Below are positions 1 to 5,555 of a stretch of 7,735 nucleotides of DNA, piece by piece. Numbering within the stretch: position 1 is the first letter of the stretch; every line of letters begins with the position of its first letter. A program made the position numbers and the translations under genes. The stretch is from assembly GCA_021372535.1 (NCBI GenBank), contig JAJFUH010000094.1, positions 1 to 7,735 of the forward strand. Direction: 5' to 3'. The notes beneath the pieces were generated by a model. That model saw only the letters and a program-made list of their open reading frames with translations, was not told where the DNA came from and ran no database searches. The stretch is from a bacterium. Lineage in GTDB: Bacteria; Latescibacterota; Latescibacteria; Latescibacterales; Latescibacteraceae.

Positions 1-1
1 C

Positions 2-115
2 GGATCCGGACCGAGCATGGTTGCCACGCTCCTGAAAAGCCGCGATATGAGCCACAATGATTTAGATGCGATCAAACGGCTCATCGCGGAGCACGAGAAG
101 GAGGAAAACTCATGA
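2..115 (+). CDS. BlaI/MecI-family transcriptional repressor, C-terminal fragment
   Basis: Only the last 37 codons are present; the 5' part lies outside the window. The visible tail reads GSGPSMVATLLKSRDMSHND and continues as a charged helix ending in EHEKEENS. This resembles the C-terminal dimerisation region of BlaI/MecI (Penicillinase_R family) repressors, where a small 'G..xxLVxxLL' helix is followed by a 'ls..el..lk.li' helix. The TGA stop overlaps the ATG of the M56 protease gene by four bases (ATGA), the usual blaI-blaR1 arrangement, and this context strongly supports the call. Known members are winged-helix dimers that repress their own operon and are inactivated by proteolysis when the partner sensor is activated. 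The DNA-binding domain and the operator cannot be seen here, so regulation of this operon is inferred. Confidence 0.75.
   Translation, partial: GSGPSMVATLLKSRDMSHNDLDAIKRLIAEHEKEENS
98..105 (+). promoter_or_regulatory. Shine-Dalgarno site for the M56 protease gene
   Basis: AAGGAGGA lies inside the last codons of the repressor gene, 6 nt before the ATG at 112. Together with the ATGA overlap it fixes the protease start and suggests translational coupling of repressor and protease. Confidence 0.85.
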
Positions 116-3100
116 GGCTGATACCTGTGCTGCTTTTTCTCGATACGGTCGGTTTTCATGTCATACGTGTCATGGTATCGCTGCTCTGGCAGTCCTCGAT
201 TCTGATAATGGGCGTTCTTGTTCTCACGTATTTTCTCCGTCAGCGCCGGGCTTCGATACTGCATGTGATCATGGTTTCGATGATGATAATAGTTCCGCTG
301 ATTCCTCTGTTTGCATGGATCGTTTCCTCGACCGGAACTCCGCGGGCTCCGATCAGGGTCATTCCGGGTTATACTGTGCCGGAAATGAAAACGGTTCTCA
401 CCGAAAGCTCCACAGCGCTTACGGAGACGGAATCCATGCGATTGGGGAAAACTCCGGTCATGTCAGAACCGGCAGCCGCCGATGAAAGGACAGCGGTCAA
501 AGAGGCGCTTCCCCAGTTTCCCGTCACGCAGGACGGTCAGGCGCGTCGTTTCCTGCCCGCATCGTTTCCGTGGGCGATGGGACTGATCGTATACTGCGCA
601 GGCGCCGCGATGTTTCTGTTCATGACAATCATGGGAAGGCTCCGTATACGGCGCTGGCTTTTGTACAGCAGTGTTGTGACCGACGGGGAGATGCTCGGGA
701 TTTTCCGGCGCGCGCGTAACCGTCTCGGGCTTACGCGGGATTTCGTGATCGTTGAAACCCCGGAAATCGAAGCTCCCATGACCATCGGAACGATACATCC
801 CGTCGTGATGCTGCCCGAGGGATTCTCCGAAGACCTCGATGAAAGCGAGCTCGAGGCTGTTGCGCTCCATGAGCTTGCCCATATCAGGCGCTTTGACTCG
901 CTGACGCTGGGAATCGTCTCCTACCTCCGTGCAGCGCTCTTCTTTCATCCGCTCCTATGGGCTTCTGCCCGCCGTATCGAAACGCTTGCGGAACATGCGT
1001 GCGACGATGCCGTTCTCGATGCGCTCGGAGAGCCCCTGTCATATGCGAAAATGCTTGCCCGTATCGCGGAGAATCTTCCCGTTCGGGCGATTCAGACCGA
1101 GCTTGCCACGGGTATCATTTTCTCGAGGAGTGCTTTCTTCCGCCGTGTCGAAGCGATTCTTTCCGATCGACGCGATCACATACGAAAACTTTCGCGGCTG
1201 GCTCTCGCCGGAACCGTTGCAGCCGCTGCTTTGACGTTTGTTATCGCTCTTGCGCTGCCCCTCGATGAGACGGGTAAAAAGAGCGGGAATGTAGACGTTT
1301 CCGGTATTGTGGTATTTGAGGATAAAACAATTCCTGACGCCGAAATCTATCTTAATGACCTGAATCACAGGACATTGGTAAAAGTATCCAAAACGGACAG
1401 TAAAGGAGCCTTCTCGTTCGAAATGAACAGTTCACTGCTCGAAGCGGAAAAGGACTACCGGCCGTCCGTTCTCGCCTACAGCCCCGATTACGCCGTGGGA
1501 TTGGTTCAACTCGGACGGTACACCGATCCCGGCAATCTGATTGTCAGGCTCGACAACCGGATAGCCGTTTCCGGAACGGTCAGGGACGAAGCAGGAAAAC
1601 CTCTTGCCGGTGCGGATATCAATGTTGTTTCACTGGGTTATTCAAATGCGGGTAATTTCAATTATACCCTTTTCGATGTGGCGTCTCTGTCCGCGCTGAG
1701 GGTGAAGTCAGACGGGAACGGCAGTTTCAGACTTCTGAATATTCCCGGGGGAAGAATGCTCATGTTTTCCGTAGCGAAAGGCGGATATGCAACTGCTGTT
1801 AAAATAGTTACGCTGGCTGCAGATCAGTCTGTCGATATTTCCCTCGCTCCGGCCGTAAGCCTGTCGGGAACGGTACAGTATGGCGATTCGGGCAAACCTG
1901 CGGCAAATGTCAGAATTTCGACCCGTTATCCGCCTGCGACTCCCTTGTTGACCGCCGAAGTCAAAACCGACCAGAACGGCCGATACACTATCCCGAATCT
2001 GCCATCCGGTCCCTACACGCTCCATGTGTACGCGGAAGGGAAATGGACTGCCCAGCCCCGGCAGAACATCGAGGTGAAGCCCGGTGAAAACCTGGACAAT
2101 GTCGATTTCAAGCTCATCGGGGGCGCTGTGGTCAAGGGAAAGGTCGTTGATGGAGTCACGAACGAGCCTATCGCCGGTCACTGGATCGGGTACAAGGATC
2201 TGACGGTTACCGATTGGATGCCGTCTCTTTACACGGTCTTGACCGATGAGAACGGCGAGTTCTTCTTTACCGTTCCGCCGGGAAAAGCGAGGTTCCAGAC
2301 AGCCTCGCCGGACAGGTACCAGCTCATAGAGTTGGCAGCGCGGGACACGACCGTTGCCGAAGGGAAGGTATATTCGCTCGACACCTTCGTTTTCGAACCG
2401 GGAATCACGGTGCGCGGCACAACCCGTACGTATGATGGCGCACCTGTTTCCGGCGTTGTCATCACGGGGGAAGTCGGTATCAATCTCGTATCCGACAGCA
2501 AGGGCAGGTTTGAGCTGGCGGGTCAGTCGCCGGACGGGAAGCTCACGCTCTACGCTTCACACCCGGAAAAGAGTCTTTCTGGCAAAGTCGATATCGTTAT
2601 CAAACCCCGAATCGAGGTGGAGCTCCTGCTCGATGAATTCGGTAAAACATCTGTCGAGGGACGTGTGGTGGATAACGAGAACAAACCTATCCCCAATGCC
2701 GCCGTGCAGCTTGTCAGCTGGAATGATCAAAACCGGGGTACGGTCGAGAAAACGGCCATTACCGATAAACAGGGCAAATATCGTTTCGATGGTCTCACTG
2801 TCGGGAAAACATATTTGGTCGCCGCGAACGCAGACGGGTACATCATGCCCAGTATTTTAAAGGACGACCAGTTTATCGCCGACAAGGATATGCAGCCCTT
2901 GAAGGATTTTGTCATGACAAAGGGCGACCGATGGATCGAGGGCACGATCACCGATGAAAGCGGGAAACCGGTTTCAGGAGTACGTGTCTCTGTACAACAG
3001 GGTTCCGGTCCCTCCATAAGCGCCGAAACCGACAGCCATGGACACTACAGGCTCGACAACCTTTCAGGCAGCACAATCCGTCAAATGCAGGTTTCTTATA

Positions 3101-4686
3101 CACCGTACCAGGGTAGTTACACGTATGAATATATTTCAACCAACATGCCATATGATTTTGTGTTGAAGAAAGGGAAATACTCGCTATTGGGAACAGTGGT
3201 CGATACTGACGGGAAACCTGTTGAAGGTGTGAGTTTGTATACCCGGGATCAATATCATGAAGCCGGTACTTTCTGGGTATCGACACGTACTGCGGGCGAT
3301 GGCTCTTTCCGTTTCGACAGCCTCATGAACGATACGGTAAAACTTTACTTGTCAGCCCAGCAGGGAGACAAGAGGGGAGAGCTGAAATCAAAACAATACG
3401 GTCCCTATAAAGCCGACGGTACTGCTGTCACGGTGGTTGCGGAATGGGAACAGCCTGATGCAGCACCGGGCGGTCTGGTCGAGGCAGCCTCGCCGTCCGC
3501 GAGACCGTACGAGGCGAAACTGCTCAGGGTGAAGCCGCCCATACGGCTGGATGGCGAACTGGGGGACTGGAAAGGTATCGGTGCCACGCCGATGACGATA
3601 ACGGAGAGCAATCCGGAATCCATGGGTAATGTCGGCGCGCGACAGCAGCAGTCGAAAGAGGATATTTCGGCTGACTTGCAGTGCATCGCGGACGGCGATT
3701 TTATCTATATCGGGATCGATGTCACCGATGACAATATCGTTTTCAGACAGCCGAATTTCGAGTACCCGTTCTCACAGGACTGTATCGAGCTCTTTTTCGA
3801 CGGGAAAAACACGCATGCTCATCCCGCACAGATTTTTTTGACCGCCTTTGATGACGGTCGCATATTGCTGAGCGGACGAAATCCCGTAACCGATGAAAAA
3901 TACATGTACTTCTGGGAAGCTGTCGGTGTACAGGCGGCGCTCAAAAAGAGCCGGAAAGGCTATGTGGCCGAGCTCGCGGTTCCGTGGAGTGCCCTGAAAT
4001 GGGCCGGATGCGAGCGGGGCAAGCCTCTGGGGATGAATATGCGTGTGTATGACAGTGATATGGATGGGGATGCGTACAGTCCGCTGAATCTGATCGAGTG
4101 GGTCTCTGTTCCGGGCATGAAATATCAGGATGTGACCTTTGCCGGACGTCTGTCGGACGATGTTCCCGAATGGTATTCGCCGAACTGGCAGAAGCTCAAC
4201 CTCGTGTTTTCATTCATCGGGCAGAAAAATTATAACGACGCCGTGACCACGCTGAAAGAAGCGGGTAATGATTTCTGGGTGAATCCGATACTTGCCGATG
4301 TTTTACAGAAGATGGGACGTCCTGATGAGAGTGCGGTCGCCATCGGGAAAATCATTGAGCAGGCTGGTGACGGATGGCAGGCTGATGCGTGTATCAGGAG
4401 TCTGTGTAATAATGCGAATCAGCTGTTTCATCAGAGGGATTATAAATCGGCCATATCGTTATTACAGGCTGCACAGACGGTAAAACCCTCGACTGTCATG
4501 TCTTACCAGGCTCATCTCCTCCTCGGGAAATGTTATTTCATGAACGGTGAGTATGAAAAGGCCGAAACAGAATTAAAAGAACTCCTTAAGAACAACAGTG
4601 TTAAGGATAAGAATATCGAGACCGAGGTCGCGGAAACGCAGAGAGTTATCAATGCGCTTGACCGTATAATAGCGCAGAAGCGCTGA
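112..4686 (+). CDS. BlaR1/MecR1-type M56 membrane zinc protease with large extracytoplasmic Ig-like/CBM9/TPR sensor region
   Basis: This is a 1524-residue multidomain membrane protease. Hydrophobic segments lie at about residues 18-42, 49-71, 153-174 and 362-383. Positive clusters (RQRR at 43-46, RLRIRRW at 176-182, and the stretch before 362) place the protease domain in the cytoplasm and everything after 383 outside. The zinc motif HELAH is at 253-257, and a downstream glutamate in ETLAEHACDD (about E294) is the likely third ligand, as in peptidase family M56. A further hydrophobic stretch lies at 264-283. From about 393 to 1120 there are eight carboxypeptidase-regulatory-like/Cna-B-like repeats with the pattern VxGxVxDxxGKPxxGVxV. 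Residues about 1133-1347 resemble a CBM9-like domain (IRLDGELGDW, later FSQDCIELFFD). The tail, about 1362-1524, is helical and TPR-like (LLLGKCYFMNGEYEKAETEL). Classical BlaR1 is about 600 residues with a penicillin-binding C-terminal domain; no SxxK transpeptidase-like domain is visible here. The likely role is as signal-transducing partner of the upstream repressor, with an unknown ligand. The protease call is firm; ligand and target are inference. Confidence 0.9.
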   Translation: MRLIPVLLFLDTVGFHVIRVMVSLLWQSSILIMGVLVLTYFLRQRRASILHVIMVSMMIIVPLIPLFAWIVSSTGTPRAPIRVIPGYTVPEMKTVLTESSTALTETESMRLGKTPVMSEPAAADERTAVKEALPQFPVTQDGQARRFLPASFPWAMGLIVYCAGAAMFLFMTIMGRLRIRRWLLYSSVVTDGEMLGIFRRARNRLGLTRDFVIVETPEIEAPMTIGTIHPVVMLPEGFSEDLDESELEAVALHELAHIRRFDSLTLGIVSYLRAALFFHPLLWASARRIETLAEHACDDAVLDALGEPLSYAKMLARIAENLPVRAIQTELATGIIFSRSAFFRRVEAILSDRRDHIRKLSRLALAGTVAAAALTFVIALALPLDETGKKSGNVDVSGIVVFEDKTIPDAEIYLNDLNHRTLVKVSKTDSKGAFSFEMNSSLLEAEKDYRPSVLAYSPDYAVGLVQLGRYTDPGNLIVRLDNRIAVSGTVRDEAGKPLAGADINVVSLGYSNAGNFNYTLFDVASLSALRVKSDGNGSFRLLNIPGGRMLMFSVAKGGYATAVKIVTLAADQSVDISLAPAVSLSGTVQYGDSGKPAANVRISTRYPPATPLLTAEVKTDQNGRYTIPNLPSGPYTLHVYAEGKWTAQPRQNIEVKPGENLDNVDFKLIGGAVVKGKVVDGVTNEPIAGHWIGYKDLTVTDWMPSLYTVLTDENGEFFFTVPPGKARFQTASPDRYQLIELAARDTTVAEGKVYSLDTFVFEPGITVRGTTRTYDGAPVSGVVITGEVGINLVSDSKGRFELAGQSPDGKLTLYASHPEKSLSGKVDIVIKPRIEVELLLDEFGKTSVEGRVVDNENKPIPNAAVQLVSWNDQNRGTVEKTAITDKQGKYRFDGLTVGKTYLVAANADGYIMPSILKDDQFIADKDMQPLKDFVMTKGDRWIEGTITDESGKPVSGVRVSVQQGSGPSISAETDSHGHYRLDNLSGSTIRQMQVSYTPYQGSYTYEYISTNMPYDFVLKKGKYSLLGTVVDTDGKPVEGVSLYTRDQYHEAGTFWVSTRTAGDGSFRFDSLMNDTVKLYLSAQQGDKRGELKSKQYGPYKADGTAVTVVAEWEQPDAAPGGLVEAASPSARPYEAKLLRVKPPIRLDGELGDWKGIGATPMTITESNPESMGNVGARQQQSKEDISADLQCIADGDFIYIGIDVTDDNIVFRQPNFEYPFSQDCIELFFDGKNTHAHPAQIFLTAFDDGRILLSGRNPVTDEKYMYFWEAVGVQAALKKSRKGYVAELAVPWSALKWAGCERGKPLGMNMRVYDSDMDGDAYSPLNLIEWVSVPGMKYQDVTFAGRLSDDVPEWYSPNWQKLNLVFSFIGQKNYNDAVTTLKEAGNDFWVNPILADVLQKMGRPDESAVAIGKIIEQAGDGWQADACIRSLCNNANQLFHQRDYKSAISLLQAAQTVKPSTVMSYQAHLLLGKCYFMNGEYEKAETELKELLKNNSVKDKNIETEVAETQRVINALDRIIAQKR
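1288..3471 (+). repeat. Eight tandem carboxypeptidase-regulatory-like (Ig-like) protein repeats within the M56 protein
   Basis: Units of about 80-100 residues begin near residues 393, 484, 583, 672, 765, 846, 941 and 1023. Each opens with a strand such as VSGTVRDEAGKPLAGADI, VKGKVVDGVTNEPIAGH, VEGRVVDNENKPIPNAAV or LLGTVVDTDGKPVEGVSL. Most then carry a 'TDxxGxFxFxxL' strand pair (for example TDKQGKYRFDGL). This is the pattern of CarboxypepD_reg, Cna-B and SdrD-B-like beta-sandwiches. The repeats are alike in protein sequence but clearly diverged in DNA, so this is an old array rather than a recent tandem duplication. Such arrays commonly act as extracellular stalks or protein/glycan-binding modules. 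The unit borders are approximate. Confidence 0.8.
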
Positions 4687-4760
4687 TATAGGTAGGCCAC
4701 TTTGAGTGTTATTCTGATTAAGTGATTCACATTCTAGTCTGTATTGTATTGAAATTCTTG

Positions 4761-4767
4761 AAGGAGA
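4761..4767 (+). promoter_or_regulatory. Shine-Dalgarno site for the thioredoxin-like gene
   Basis: AAGGAGA lies 7 nt before the ATG at 4775. It shows that translation was designed to begin upstream of the in-frame TGA, at the signal sequence, rather than at the GTG at 4967. Confidence 0.75.
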
Positions 4768-4774
4768 AACCGCA

Positions 4775-5353
4775 ATGAGATACTCTGCCCGTACAACACG
4801 GTACCTGTGTGCCGTCGCAGTACTCATCATGATGCTGCACGCTTACTCCGTATCCTGTGCCTGACTGGGCTGTTGGCCACAAGGGTTTGGCCGTACAGGG
4901 AAACATAAGCTGGTCGGCGAGCTGTCGCCTGAATTCACCCTGAAAAATTGTGAAGGCAAGAAATGTGTGCTTTCCGGTTTCGAGGGGAAGGTCGTCGTCA
5001 TTTCGTTTTTCGGGACATGGAGCGAACAGTGCGGGTACTATGTCTCGTGCCTCGAAGAAATCTATTCTACTTTCAGGGACAATGATCTCGTTGTAGTCGC
5101 TATTACTGCGGAGAGCGACTGCGAGGTTGTCAAAAAGTATTGTGACGAGAAAGGGATAACATTCCCCGTTCTTGTCGGAGGCAGGGAAGTGTTCAGACAG
5201 TACAAGACAGGAGGTATTCCCGATATACTCTGTGTCGATACCCATGGGATTGTACGGTACCGGACTGTCGGGTATAAACCCGGAACCGAAGATGACCTCA
5301 AGACCGTGGTAATGATACTCATGGAGGAAATCGATCTGTTTACATTGAAATAG
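4775..5353 (+). CDS. TlpA/ResA-like thioredoxin-fold exported (lipo)protein interrupted by an in-frame TGA at codon 30
   Basis: Read through one TGA (4862-4864) the frame is 192 codons with a good ribosome binding site. Codons 1-29 form an export signal (basic MRYSARTTR, then a hydrophobic stretch, ending YSVSCA). After the TGA comes LGCW, then a thioredoxin-like domain from about residue 48 to 185. It includes ELSPEFTLKN, then GKVVVISFFGTW, the active-site region WSEQC (S83, C86) and the cis-proline loop GGIPDILCVD with P149. TlpA/ResA/redoxin proteins are extracytoplasmic thiol-disulfide or peroxide-reducing proteins. The usual WCxxC is WSEQC here, so the first cysteine is replaced by serine; another cysteine, C92, lies six residues after C86. 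The frame continues unchanged on both sides of the TGA, so no frameshift is involved. Possible readings are a nonsense mutation or sequence error (TTA to TGA would restore an LLGC lipobox), or selenocysteine insertion. A start at GTG 4967 would cut off the first strand of the fold and is unlikely to be the original start. The 88-bp gap without terminator suggests co-transcription with the M56 gene. The family call is good; whether an intact protein is made is unknown. Confidence 0.7.
4870..4898 (+). other. SECIS-like hairpin just downstream of the in-frame TGA
   Basis: CTGT at 4870-4873 pairs with ACAG at 4895-4898. T4874 can wobble with G4893 (T4894 bulged), and GGCCA at 4875-4879 pairs with TGGCC at 4888-4892. 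The 8-nt loop CAAGGGTT could close further (A4881-T4887, A4882-T4886, C4880 bulged) to leave a GGG apex. The first loop G is 18 nt after the TGA, and the stop context is TGAC. Bacterial SECIS elements are hairpins just 3' of the UGA with a G early in the apical loop, so geometry is compatible. A hairpin of this size can also occur by chance in coding DNA, so this is only a candidate. Confidence 0.3.
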
Positions 5354-5424
5354 GCAGTTCTTTTCCGGTGATTTACAAATATCCGGATGTACGGATACCA
5401 CGTCGTATAATCTGGAAAATCATG

Positions 5425-5454
5425 AAAGGGGGTGTGGAATACACACCCCCTTTT
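5425..5454 (+). terminator. Rho-independent terminator after the thioredoxin-like gene
   Basis: A perfect 12-bp stem pairs 5425-5436 (AAAGGGGGTGTG) with 5442-5453 (CACACCCCCTTT) around a 5-nt loop GAATA, followed by one more T. It lies 71 nt after the stop at 5353. The T-run is short (four), but the GC-rich stem is strong. It probably ends the repressor-protease-thioredoxin unit and separates it from the GH42-like gene. Confidence 0.85.
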
Positions 5455-5540
5455 GACATTCTTCTTGATTTGACTCCCGGAGTATGCATACATTCTCATA
5501 ACGACTGCTGATGGCTTACTGAAAAAAGCGATGTTTGCAT

Positions 5541-5546
5541 GGTGAG
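5541..5546 (+). promoter_or_regulatory. Probable Shine-Dalgarno site for the GH42-like gene
   Basis: GGTGAG lies 9 nt before the ATG at 5556. No comparable site precedes the in-frame ATG at 5592, so this favours the 5556 start. Confidence 0.5.
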
Positions 5547-5555
5547 AAAACAATT

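Noticed and set aside
66-485. Plus-strand open frame overlapping the start of the M56 gene
   Set aside because: It is a different frame of the M56 coding region, with a Ser/His/Arg-rich composition and no family features; a shadow.
4671-4684. Small hairpin AGCGC-AGAA-GCGCT at the stop codon of the M56 gene
   Set aside because: The stem is only 5 bp and no T-run follows, so it is not a credible terminator.
4702-4754. Possible promoter in the gap before the thioredoxin-like gene (TTGAGT or TTCACA as -35)
   Set aside because: The sequences at the proper spacing match a -10 box poorly.
4967-5353. Independent 128-residue gene starting at GTG 4967
   Set aside because: This start removes the first conserved part of the thioredoxin-like domain (ELSPEFTLKN) and lacks a ribosome binding site. 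The start at 4775 with a signal sequence is better, despite the TGA.
4727-5401. Minus-strand open frame of 224 codons
   Set aside because: It is antisense to the thioredoxin-like gene, whose plus-strand frame has clear fold motifs. It is the shadow of that gene.
5465-5501. Possible promoter for the GH42-like gene (TTGATT or TTGACT as -35) and the 10-bp palindrome GTATGCATAC at 5482-5491
   Set aside because: No good -10 box lies at a 16-18 nt spacing, and a 10-bp palindrome is short enough to arise by chance. A promoter is likely in this gap, but its position cannot be set from the sequence.
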